64,000 nt of DNA from Pseudomonas taiwanensis DSM 21245 (GTDB lineage: Bacteria > Pseudomonadota > Gammaproteobacteria > Pseudomonadales > Pseudomonadaceae), in the NCBI RefSeq assembly GCF_000425785.1, contig NZ_KE384450.1, forward strand, positions 282,545-346,544. Reading direction: 5' to 3'. The translations under genes and the position numbers were made by a program. The notes under the pieces were generated by a model. It worked only from the letters and a program-made list of their open reading frames with translations. It searched no databases and was not told the DNA's origin. Positions within the stretch are counted from its first letter, which is position 1; every line of letters begins with the position of its first letter. This document shows, in pieces, positions 40,660 through 48,410 of this stretch.

Positions 40660-41655
40660 TTACCGATGGTGAGTGTCGCCAGCCGTCCGCTGGAAATGTC
40701 GGACCTGAATCTGGAAACCGTTACGCAAGCCTACATAGAGGCTGTCCCCGGGTGTCAGCCCGGCAGCATGGGCCCAGCGGGCCAGGTCGTCCTGCTCGAA
40801 ACCTAGCCAGAGGTCGCCGCAGGCTTCCCGCGCCCAACTCTGGTCATGGCTGCACAGCTCGGTGACCAGCAGGCTGCCGCCGGCCTTCACCCGTTTGGCC
40901 AACTGGCACAAGGCCTGGGCCGGGTCGCTGAAATGGTGCAGGACCATGTTCAGCACAACGCAGTCGGCTTCCACATCCGTTGCACCCAGTGCATCGGCCA
41001 ACTGCAGATTTACATTACCCAGGCCTTGGCGTTCGCAGACCTGGCGGGCCAGCTCGAGCATGGTCGGGCTGTTGTCCATGGCGGTGACCTGAGTGAAGCG
41101 CTGGGCCAGGTCTGGCAGGAAACCGCCGTCCCCTGGGCCGACTTCCAGGGCCGTGGCCGTGGGCGTGAAACTGAGATTGTCCAGCAGTGCCAACAGGCTT
41201 TCGCGGTACTGGGGCAGCCCCGCGATCAGGTCTTGCTGGGCGCGGAATTTTTCTTCCACCCGCAGGAAGAAGTCCTGGCTGGTGGCGGCGCGGCGTTGTT
41301 GCACCTGCGCGATTCGGGCCAGCACGTCTTCTGGCAGGGCCAGGTCGTCGACTTCTTCGAGCAGCGCCGCATGCAGCCGGCCGCCTGGGCGAAGGCCGTC
41401 GGGCAAGGCGCGGCGGTAGAAAATGGCATTGCCTTCGCGACGGGTGGCCACCAGTTCAGCCTGGGCCAGCACTTTCAGGTGATGGCTCATGCCCGACTGG
41501 CCGATGTCGAAAATCTGTGCCAGCTCCAGCACCCCGAACGAGTCGCTGGCCAGTGCGCGCAGGACATTCAGGCGCAGCGCGTCGCCACTGGCCTTGCACA
41601 GGGCGGCCAGGGTGTCGCTTCGCTGAATGGAAATGGGCTGCGCACGTAGGTTCAT
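40660..41655 (-). CDS. ArsR-type HTH regulator fused to a SAM-methyltransferase-like domain (SahR-like)
   Basis: A 331-residue two-domain protein. Residues 1-100 form an ArsR winged helix (DALRLNVLRALASDSFGVLELAQIF, IGQSGMSHHLKVLAQAELV, no metal-binding Cys pair). From about residue 150 there is a class I methyltransferase fold with motif I ALEVGPGDGGFLPDL and a post-motif VLNMVLHHFSDP. This architecture is that of SahR, a repressor that senses S-adenosylhomocysteine through the methyltransferase-like domain and controls SAM-cycle genes in proteobacteria. It is first in an operon with metK, and a perfect palindrome lies just upstream. The ligand is inferred. Confidence 0.88.
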   Translation of the reverse strand: MNLRAQPISIQRSDTLAALCKASGDALRLNVLRALASDSFGVLELAQIFDIGQSGMSHHLKVLAQAELVATRREGNAIFYRRALPDGLRPGGRLHAALLEEVDDLALPEDVLARIAQVQQRRAATSQDFFLRVEEKFRAQQDLIAGLPQYRESLLALLDNLSFTPTATALEVGPGDGGFLPDLAQRFTQVTAMDNSPTMLELARQVCERQGLGNVNLQLADALGATDVEADCVVLNMVLHHFSDPAQALCQLAKRVKAGGSLLVTELCSHDQSWAREACGDLWLGFEQDDLARWAHAAGLTPGDSLYVGLRNGFQIQVRHFQRTAGDTHHR

Positions 41656-41695
41656 GACGCGGCAGTCTAGACAGGCAGGGCTACCCCCGCAATAG

Positions 41696-41719
41696 CAATA
41701 TCAAAAAGTTTTGATATTG
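41696..41719. promoter_or_regulatory. Operator palindrome for the SahR-like regulator
   Basis: CAATATCAAAA and TTTTGATATTG are perfect 11-bp arms separated by two bases. It is strongly A+T-rich within G+C-rich DNA, and lies 40 bases upstream of the ArsR-fusion/metK operon and about 220 bases upstream of tktA on the other strand. Autoregulation by the ArsR-type protein is the simple reading. The rest of the 41656-41939 gap holds a REP remnant near 41765 and a small T-rich hairpin near 41880, with no gene. Confidence 0.8.
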
Positions 41720-41939
41720 GGTGATGAGCGGAGCACGCACCCAGCACCACGTGAGCCTGCGCAAGCGGGTTTACCCGTGATCAATCCACCGCCGCTCCCT
41801 GTGTTTCCCCCGAATTGGAGGCCAATCACAGGAAAAATGCCCGACTGCGACCATCCGTCATTGCCCCCGAGCCCGCCTGTGGGCGAAAATGGCCGCCTTT
41901 TTTCGTTTCACTACCTATTCAAGCCCCAGGAGATTAGCG

Positions 41940-43937
41940 ATGCCCAGCCGTCGTGAGCGTGCCAACGCCATTCGTGCCCTCAGCATGGATGCCGTGCAAA
42001 AGGCCAACAGCGGCCACCCAGGTGCCCCCATGGGCATGGCGGATATCGCCGAAGTGCTTTGGCGCGATTACCTGAAGCACAACCCGAGCAACCCGAAATT
42101 CGCCGACCGCGACCGCTTCGTGCTGTCCAACGGCCACGGCTCGATGCTGATCTACTCGCTGCTGCACCTGACCGGCTACGACGTCACCATCGATGACCTC
42201 AAAGGCTTCCGCCAGTTGCACAGCCGCACCCCGGGCCACCCCGAATATGGCTACACCCCAGGCGTCGAGACCACCACTGGCCCACTCGGCCAAGGTATCG
42301 CCAACGCCGTGGGCTTCGCCCTGGCCGAAAAGGTCCTGGCAGCCCAGTTCAACCGTGAAGGCCACAACATCGTAGACCACCACACCTACGTGTTCCTGGG
42401 CGATGGCTGCATGATGGAAGGTATTTCCCATGAAGTCGCCTCGCTGGCCGGCACCCTGGGCCTGAACAAGCTGATCGCCTTCTATGACGACAACGGCATT
42501 TCCATCGACGGCGAAGTGCACGGCTGGTTCACCGACAATACCCCGGCACGTTTCGAAGCGTACAACTGGCAGGTGATCCGCAACGTCGACGGCCATGACG
42601 CCGACGAAATCAAGACGGCCATCGAGACCGCTCGCAAGAGCGACCGTCCGACCCTGATCTGCTGCAAGACCATCATCGGCTTCGGCTCGCCGAACAAGCA
42701 GGGTAAAGAGGATTGCCACGGTGCCCCGCTGGGCAACGATGAGATCGCCCTGGCCCGCAAGGAACTGAATTGGAACCACGGCCCCTTCGAAATCCCTGCC
42801 GACATCTATGCCGAGTGGGATGCCAAGGCCGCTGGCGCCAAGGCAGAAGCCGACTGGAACCAGCGTTTCGACGCCTACGCCAAGGCCTACCCGGAACTGG
42901 CGGCCGAGTTCAAGCGCCGCGAGAGCGGTGAGCTGCCGGCTGACTTCTCCGAGAAAGCCCAGGCCTACATCAACGAAGTGGCTGCCAAGGGCGAAACCAT
43001 CGCCAGCCGTAAAGCCAGCCAGAATGCCCTGAACGCATTCGGCCCGCTGCTGCCGGAGTTCCTGGGCGGTTCGGCCGACCTGGCCGGCTCCAACCTGACC
43101 CTGTGGAAAGGTTGCAAGGGCGTCGAAGCCAACGATGCCAGCGGCAACTACGTGTTCTACGGTGTGCGCGAATTCGGCATGACCGCCATCATGAACGGCG
43201 TTGCCCTGCACGGCGGCCTGGTACCTTACGGCGCGACCTTCCTGATGTTCATGGAATACGCCCGCAACGCCGTGCGCATGTCGGCACTGATGAAGCAGCG
43301 CGTCATCCACGTCTATACCCACGACTCCATCGGTCTGGGCGAAGACGGCCCGACCCACCAGCCGATCGAACAACTGACCAGCCTGCGCAGCACCCCGAAC
43401 CTCGACACCTGGCGCCCGGCCGACGCGGTCGAATCCGCCGTGTCCTGGAAAGCTGCCCTGGAGCGCAAGGATGGCCCATCGGCGCTGATCTTCTCGCGTC
43501 AGAACCTGCAGCATCAGGACCGCGACGCCGACCAGATCGCCAACATCGCCCGTGGCGGCTACGTGCTGAAGGACTGCGCCGGCGAGCCTGAACTGATCCT
43601 GATCGCTACCGGTTCGGAAGTCGGCCTGGCCACCCAGGCACACGCCAAGCTCACCGAGCAAGGCCGCAAGGTTCGCGTCGTCTCGATGCCGTGCACCAGC
43701 GTGTTCGATGCCCAGGACGCGGCTTACAAGCAGTCCGTGCTGCCGGTCGAAGTCGGTGCGCGTATCGCCATCGAAGCCGCCCATGCTGACTTCTGGTACA
43801 AGTACGTCGGCCTGGAAGGTCGTATCATCGGCATGACCACCTACGGCGAGTCGGCTCCGGCCAGCGCGCTGTTCGAAGAGTTCGGCTTCACCCTGGACAA
43901 CATCCTGGGTACCGCCGAAGAGCTGCTGGAAGACTGA
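41940..43937 (+). CDS. tktA: Transketolase
   Basis: Transketolase moves two-carbon units between sugar phosphates in the pentose phosphate pathway. The 665-residue ThDP enzyme has AVQKANSGHPGAPMGMAD near the start, the ThDP motif GDGCMMEGISHEVASLAG, HDSIGLGEDGPTHQP, and FGFTLDNI near the end. AGGAG lies eight bases before the ATG at 41940; seventeen more in-frame codons upstream are not family-like. It leads the carbon cluster tktA-epd-pgk-fba and lies divergent to the SahR-like/metK operon. Confidence 0.97.
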   Translation: MPSRRERANAIRALSMDAVQKANSGHPGAPMGMADIAEVLWRDYLKHNPSNPKFADRDRFVLSNGHGSMLIYSLLHLTGYDVTIDDLKGFRQLHSRTPGHPEYGYTPGVETTTGPLGQGIANAVGFALAEKVLAAQFNREGHNIVDHHTYVFLGDGCMMEGISHEVASLAGTLGLNKLIAFYDDNGISIDGEVHGWFTDNTPARFEAYNWQVIRNVDGHDADEIKTAIETARKSDRPTLICCKTIIGFGSPNKQGKEDCHGAPLGNDEIALARKELNWNHGPFEIPADIYAEWDAKAAGAKAEADWNQRFDAYAKAYPELAAEFKRRESGELPADFSEKAQAYINEVAAKGETIASRKASQNALNAFGPLLPEFLGGSADLAGSNLTLWKGCKGVEANDASGNYVFYGVREFGMTAIMNGVALHGGLVPYGATFLMFMEYARNAVRMSALMKQRVIHVYTHDSIGLGEDGPTHQPIEQLTSLRSTPNLDTWRPADAVESAVSWKAALERKDGPSALIFSRQNLQHQDRDADQIANIARGGYVLKDCAGEPELILIATGSEVGLATQAHAKLTEQGRKVRVVSMPCTSVFDAQDAAYKQSVLPVEVGARIAIEAAHADFWYKYVGLEGRIIGMTTYGESAPASALFEEFGFTLDNILGTAEELLED

Positions 43938-43950
43938 TACAGGCGTAAGG

Positions 43951-43970
43951 CGAGGGCATAGCCCTCGTTT
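43951..43970 (+). terminator. Short hairpin with T tail after tktA
   Basis: CGAGGGC-ATA-GCCCTCG followed by TTT, 13 bases past the tktA stop. It would partly separate tktA from epd. Only seven base pairs and a short T-run, so efficiency is doubtful. Confidence 0.5.
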
Positions 43971-44040
43971 CGCGACACAAGGCCGCTCCCACAAGGTTAC
44001 TGCACGTGCGGTCCCTGTGGGAGCGGCCTTGCGTCGCGAT
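43970..44040. repeat. REP pair between tktA and epd
   Basis: TCGCGACACAAGGCCGCTCC and GGAGCGGCCTTGCGTCGCGA form a long imperfect inverted repeat about 70 bases across. A smaller dyad GGGCCGC/GCGGCCC follows at 44041-44057. Confidence 0.8.
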
Positions 44041-44088
44041 GGGCCGCAACGCGGCCCCAACCGCCATCATGCGTTAGCGAGCCAACGA

Positions 44089-45150
44089 ATGTCCCACCTG
44101 CGTCCCTACAAAGTTGCACTCAACGGTTACGGCCGCATCGGCCGCTGTGTCCTGCGCGCACTGTTCGAACGTGGGGCAACGGCCGGTTTCGAGATCGTTG
44201 CGCTCAATGACCTGGCCGACCAGGCCAGCGTCGAATACCTGACTCGTTTCGACTCCACCCACGGGCGCTTCCCCGGCGAGGTGAAGGTCGATGGCGACTG
44301 TCTGCATATCAATGGCGACTGCGTGAAGGTAATGCGCAGCGCCACGCCGGAAGGCGTCGACTGGGCGGCACTGGGCATCGACCTGGTGCTGGAGTGCTCC
44401 GGCGCCTACCACACCCGTGCCGATGGCCAGCGTTTCCTGGATGCCGGCGCGCCACGGGTATTGTTCTCTCAACCGATGGCCAGCGAGGCGGACGTGGATG
44501 CCACGGTGGTCTATGGCATCAACCAAGACTGCCTGAGCGGCAATGAACGCCTGGTGTCCAACGCCTCCTGCACCACCAACTGCGGCGTGCCTCTGCTGCG
44601 GGTGCTGGACCAGGCTTTCGGCATCGAGTACGTGCAGATCACCACCATTCACTCGGCGATGAACGACCAGCCAGTGATCGACGCCTATCACCACGAAGAC
44701 CTGCGCCGCACGCGCTCTGCCTTCCAGTCGGTGATACCGGTGTCCACCGGTCTTGCTCGTGGTATCGAACGCCTGCTTCCGGAACTTGCCGGACGAATTC
44801 AGGCCAAAGCGGTACGCGTGCCGACCGTGAACGTGTCGTGCCTGGACATCACCCTGCAGACCGCCCGCGACACCAGCGCGGCCGAGGTCAACCGGGTGCT
44901 GCGAGAGGCGGCGCTGGATGGCCCGCTGAAAGGCTTGCTGGCCTATACCGAGCTGCCGCACGCCAGCTGTGACTTTAACCATGACCCGCATTCGGCCATC
45001 GTCGATGCCAGCCAGACCCGTGTTTCAGGCCCACGCCTGGTCAACCTGCTGGCATGGTTCGACAACGAATGGGGGTTCGCCAACCGTATGCTCGACGTAG
45101 CCGAACATTTTCTGCACGTCGTACACCCAACCCGCACCAAACAGCCCTGA
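44089..45150 (+). CDS. epd: D-erythrose-4-phosphate dehydrogenase
   Basis: Epd oxidises erythrose 4-phosphate to 4-phosphoerythronate, the first step toward pyridoxal phosphate. The 353-residue protein is a GapA homologue (NGYGRIGRCVLRAL, catalytic Cys in SNASCTTNC). The Epd-type segments TTIHSAMNDQPVIDAYHHED and TELPHASCDFNHDPHSAIVD separate it from true glyceraldehyde-3-phosphate dehydrogenase. The ATG at 44089 starts MSHLRPYKVALNGYG. It is followed after 12 bases by pgk, the same order as in E. coli. Confidence 0.93.
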   Translation: MSHLRPYKVALNGYGRIGRCVLRALFERGATAGFEIVALNDLADQASVEYLTRFDSTHGRFPGEVKVDGDCLHINGDCVKVMRSATPEGVDWAALGIDLVLECSGAYHTRADGQRFLDAGAPRVLFSQPMASEADVDATVVYGINQDCLSGNERLVSNASCTTNCGVPLLRVLDQAFGIEYVQITTIHSAMNDQPVIDAYHHEDLRRTRSAFQSVIPVSTGLARGIERLLPELAGRIQAKAVRVPTVNVSCLDITLQTARDTSAAEVNRVLREAALDGPLKGLLAYTELPHASCDFNHDPHSAIVDASQTRVSGPRLVNLLAWFDNEWGFANRMLDVAEHFLHVVHPTRTKQP

Positions 45151-45162
45151 AGGACTGCATTC

Positions 45163-46326
45163 ATGACCGTGTTGAAGATGACCGACCTCGACCTGCAAGG
45201 TAAGCGCGTTTTGATCCGCGAAGACCTCAACGTCCCTGTGAAGGACGGTGTGGTAGCCAGCGACGCGCGTATCCTGGCAGCGCTGCCGACCATCAAGCTG
45301 GCCCTGGAAAAGGGCGCGGCGGTAATGGTTTGCTCGCACCTGGGCCGCCCGACCGAGGGTGAGTTCTCTGCCGAGAACAGCCTCAAGCCAGTTGCCGACT
45401 ACCTGAGCAAGGCGCTGGGCCGCGAAGTGCCGCTGGTGGCCGACTACCTGGACGGCGTCGAGGTCAAGGCGGGTGATCTGGTGCTGTTCGAGAACGTACG
45501 CTTCAACAAGGGCGAGAAGAAGAACGCCGACGAGCTGGCGCAGAAGTACGCCGCCCTGTGCGATGTGTTTGTCATGGACGCCTTCGGGACTGCCCACCGC
45601 GCCGAAGGCTCGACCCACGGTGTCGCCAAGTTCGCCAAGGTCGCCGCTGCCGGCCCGCTGCTGGCTGCCGAGCTGGATGCCCTGGGCAAGGCCCTGAAGG
45701 CCCCGGCCAAACCGATGGCGGCCATCGTTGCCGGCTCCAAGGTGTCCACCAAGCTGGACGTGCTGAACAGCCTCAGCGCGGTCTGCGACCAACTGATCGT
45801 CGGTGGCGGCATCGCCAACACCTTCCTCGCTGCCGCAGGTCACCCGGTTGGCAAGTCGCTTTACGAACCGGACCTGGTCGATACCGCCAAGGCCATCGCC
45901 GCCAAGGTCAGCGTTCCGCTGCCCGTGGACGTGGTGGTTGCCAAGGCGTTCGCCGAGAGCGCTGAAGCCACCGTCAAGGCCATCGCCGACGTGGCTGCCG
46001 ACGACATGATCCTGGATATCGGCCCACAGACCGCTGCCAACTTCGCCGAGCTACTGAAGTCGTCCAAGACCATCCTGTGGAACGGCCCGGTTGGCGTGTT
46101 CGAGTTCGACCAGTTCGGTAACGGCACCAAGGTACTGGCCAAGGCCATCGCCGACAGCGCCGCCTTCTCCATCGCAGGTGGCGGTGACACCCTGGCGGCC
46201 ATCGACAAATATGGCGTTGGCGCCGATATCTCCTACATTTCTACCGGTGGCGGTGCGTTCCTCGAATTCGTCGAGGGCAAGGTCCTGCCTGCCGTGGCAA
46301 TCCTGGAAGAACGGGCCAAGGCCTGA
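45163..46326 (+). CDS. pgk: Phosphoglycerate kinase
   Basis: Pgk interconverts 1,3-bisphosphoglycerate and 3-phosphoglycerate with ATP. The 387-residue two-lobed enzyme has the family signature KRVLIREDLNVPVKDG, CSHLGRP, FENVRFNKGE, and the C-terminal nucleotide-binding GGGDTLAAIDKYG. AAGGA precedes the ATG. It is in the epd-pgk-fba order; two small lipoprotein genes intervene before fba. Confidence 0.98.
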   Translation: MTVLKMTDLDLQGKRVLIREDLNVPVKDGVVASDARILAALPTIKLALEKGAAVMVCSHLGRPTEGEFSAENSLKPVADYLSKALGREVPLVADYLDGVEVKAGDLVLFENVRFNKGEKKNADELAQKYAALCDVFVMDAFGTAHRAEGSTHGVAKFAKVAAAGPLLAAELDALGKALKAPAKPMAAIVAGSKVSTKLDVLNSLSAVCDQLIVGGGIANTFLAAAGHPVGKSLYEPDLVDTAKAIAAKVSVPLPVDVVVAKAFAESAEATVKAIADVAADDMILDIGPQTAANFAELLKSSKTILWNGPVGVFEFDQFGNGTKVLAKAIADSAAFSIAGGGDTLAAIDKYGVGADISYISTGGGAFLEFVEGKVLPAVAILEERAKA

Positions 46327-46358
46327 TAGAGAAGGCGCCTGGCAAAGGGAGCGACCGG

Positions 46359-46577
46359 ATGGTCAAGCAATTGCCTGTGATGATCCTTGCCGGACTGCTG
46401 GGCGCATGCTCCAGCAGCCCGTCCTCGGATGCCGAAGGCCCGCAACCGCCCAAAGGCGGTTGCTACCAGTCTGAATGGCAGGCCGAGACCGTGCCGGTGA
46501 TCAACAAGCGCCTGGGGCCGACCGGCCTGGAAAAGTACGACGACGAGCATCAGCGCAAAGCGCCCGGCTGCCCTTGA
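46359..46577 (+). CDS. Small hypothetical lipoprotein
   Basis: A 72-residue protein with a lipoprotein signal: KQLPVMILAGLLGACSS, Cys17 in a proper lipobox. The mature part of about 55 residues is Pro- and Glu-rich with two further Cys (KGGCYQ and the C-terminal GCP), which could form a disulfide. I do not recognise a family. GGGAG precedes the ATG 33 bases after pgk, so it is very likely co-transcribed with pgk. Confidence 0.75.
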   Translation: MVKQLPVMILAGLLGACSSSPSSDAEGPQPPKGGCYQSEWQAETVPVINKRLGPTGLEKYDDEHQRKAPGCP

Positions 46578-46620
46578 TCGGGTGGCAGGCAACCTGACGG
46601 GTATTTCGTGGTCTGCGTGA

Positions 46621-46650
46621 TGAGGAGCCGGCTTGCCGGCGATGGGCTGC
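46621..46650. repeat. Single REP-like half unit
   Basis: GAGCCGGCTTGCCGGCGATG matches one arm of the CGCCGGC-type REP seen at 9517-9566. It overlaps the region upstream of the MliC-like gene. Similar single remnants occur near 18850, 33950 and 55070. Confidence 0.6.
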
Positions 46651-46676
46651 AATGCAGCTTCAAGCGGAGTAATTTG

Positions 46677-47006
46677 ATGAAAGCGCTGCTGGCCTCGATG
46701 GCCCTGGCGACACTGGCAGGATGCTCACTGCTGCAACCGGCGCAGCCCGCGCCGACGGACAACTGGACCCGTTGGGTCTGCGACACCCAGACCGAAGTCC
46801 TGTGGCGTTTCGCTGATGCGAAACGGGATGAAGTCGACGTACGCCTTGGCGGCGGTGACCAGGTCTACCGGCTCAAGTCCGAACCGGGTGCTTCCGGCGC
46901 GCTGTACAGCGATGGCGTGCTGGCCTTCCACACCAAGGGCGAAGAAGGCCTGGTGTACTGGGTGGCGACGAACGATCTGATTGGGCGGGGCTGCAAGGCA
47001 CCGTGA
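46677..47006 (+). CDS. MliC-like lysozyme-inhibitor lipoprotein
   Basis: A 109-residue lipoprotein (lipobox LAGC, Cys16). The mature domain shows the MliC/PliC pattern: an early Cys (RWVCDTQTEVLW), the SGALYSDGVLAFHTKGEEGL segment equivalent to the conserved SGxxYxxxxxxFxxKGxxA motif, and a closing Cys (RGCKAP). Such proteins bind and block c-type lysozyme at the cell surface. The ATG at 46677 has GCGGAG upstream; a longer frame upstream includes REP sequence and is rejected. It lies between pgk and fba on the same strand. Confidence 0.8.
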   Translation: MKALLASMALATLAGCSLLQPAQPAPTDNWTRWVCDTQTEVLWRFADAKRDEVDVRLGGGDQVYRLKSEPGASGALYSDGVLAFHTKGEEGLVYWVATNDLIGRGCKAP

Positions 47007-47106
47007 CTGGCCGGGCCGCGCTGGCGGCCCACACTACTTGAACAGCAACCGCCCCTGCGGCAGGCTTGCACGAAACAAACGACGCTTGTCGGGAGAGAGA
47101 TACACA

Positions 47107-48171
47107 ATGGCACTCATTAGCATGCGCCAGATGCTGGACCACGCCGCCGAGTTCGGTTACGGCGTTCCGGCTTTCAACGTCAACAACCTCGAGCAGATGC
47201 GCGCCATCATGGAAGCGGCCGACAAGACCGACTCCCCGGTGATCGTCCAGGCCTCGGCCGGCGCCCGCAAATATGCCGGTGCCCCTTTCCTGCGCCACCT
47301 GATCCTGGCGGCCATCGAAGAATTCCCGCACATTCCGGTGTGCATGCACCAGGACCACGGCACCAGCCCTGACGTCTGCCAGCGCTCCATCCAGCTGGGC
47401 TTCAGTTCGGTCATGATGGACGGTTCGCTCAAGGAAGACGGCAAGACTCCGTCCGACTACGAGTACAACGTTCGCGTCACCCAGCAGACCGTGGCATTCG
47501 CCCACGCCTGCGGTGTATCGGTAGAAGGCGAGCTGGGTTGCCTGGGCAGCCTGGAAACCGGCCAGGCCGGTGAAGAGGACGGTGTGGGCGCCGAAGGCAT
47601 CCTGGACCACAGCCAGATGCTGACCGACCCGGAAGAAGCCGCTGACTTCGTCAAGAAGACCCAGGTCGATGCCCTGGCCATCGCCATCGGTACCAGCCAC
47701 GGTGCCTACAAGTTCACCAAGCCGCCAACCGGCGACATCCTGGCCATCGACCGCATCAAGGAAATCCACAAGCGCATCCCGAACACCCACCTGGTGATGC
47801 ACGGCTCCTCCTCGGTACCTCAGGAGTGGCTGAAAGTGATCAACGAGTACGGCGGTGACATCAAGGAAACCTACGGCGTGCCGGTCGAAGAAATCGTCGA
47901 AGGCATCAAGTACGGTGTACGCAAGGTCAACATCGACACCGACCTGCGCCTGGCTTCCACGGGTGCCATCCGTCGCTACATGGCTCAGCACCCGAGCGAG
48001 TTCGACCCACGCAAGTTCTTCGCCGAAACCGTGAAGGCCATGCGTGACGTGTGCATCGCCCGTTACGAAGCCTTCGGCACTGCGGGCAATGCCTCGAAGA
48101 TCAAACCGATCTCCCTGGAAGGCATGTTCCAACGTTATGCCAAGGGTGAGCTGGCCGCCAAGGTCAACTGA
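47107..48171 (+). CDS. fba: Fructose-1,6-bisphosphate aldolase, class II
   Basis: A 354-residue zinc aldolase of the class II B (Calvin-cycle/CbbA) subtype. Marks are PAFNVNNLEQMRAIMEAA at the start, the zinc-binding CMHQDHGTSPD, VEGELGCLGSLETG, GTSHGAYKF, and NIDTDLRLAST. Pseudomonads lack phosphofructokinase and use this enzyme for gluconeogenesis and the EDEMP cycle. GGGAGAGAGA lies just upstream of the ATG at 47107. A strong terminator follows. Confidence 0.97.
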   Translation: MALISMRQMLDHAAEFGYGVPAFNVNNLEQMRAIMEAADKTDSPVIVQASAGARKYAGAPFLRHLILAAIEEFPHIPVCMHQDHGTSPDVCQRSIQLGFSSVMMDGSLKEDGKTPSDYEYNVRVTQQTVAFAHACGVSVEGELGCLGSLETGQAGEEDGVGAEGILDHSQMLTDPEEAADFVKKTQVDALAIAIGTSHGAYKFTKPPTGDILAIDRIKEIHKRIPNTHLVMHGSSSVPQEWLKVINEYGGDIKETYGVPVEEIVEGIKYGVRKVNIDTDLRLASTGAIRRYMAQHPSEFDPRKFFAETVKAMRDVCIARYEAFGTAGNASKIKPISLEGMFQRYAKGELAAKVN

Positions 48172-48191
48172 TCCGGCTGCTGCGTAACCCG

Positions 48192-48222
48192 AAAAGCCCG
48201 CATTCGATATGCGGGCTTTTTG
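48192..48222 (+). terminator. Intrinsic terminator after fba
   Basis: AAAAGCCCGCA and TGCGGGCTTTTT pair around a short loop, with a run of five T. It lies 20 bases after the fba stop and closes the carbon cluster. Confidence 0.92.
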
Positions 48223-48410
48223 TTTGTGCAAGGCTTGACCGGCTTCCCAGGCCTTGCTCGACTTTTTGCTGGTGGCGGGTTGACCGTTAGTCGGCTACCG
48301 TCCTAGTTGATGGCGCTTAGCCATTCCTTGCATTGCGCGTTTGGTCATCAAGGCTAGAGTTCATAATCGGATCCAATTGGATTCGAAGGCAGTCTTACAA
48401 GAGAAGCAGC

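Noticed and set aside
41870..41900. Attenuator/terminator in the tktA leader (GGCG...CGCC followed by six T)
   Set aside because: The stem is only four base pairs in its best form; too weak to call.
41934..44060. A 708-codon open frame opposite tktA
   Set aside because: Exact antisense shadow of tktA with no ribosome site or recognisable motif.
44089..45150. Calling this gene glyceraldehyde-3-phosphate dehydrogenase (gapA)
   Set aside because: The HSAMNDQPVIDAYH and FNHDPHSAIVD segments match Epd, and the gene directly precedes pgk as epd does in E. coli.
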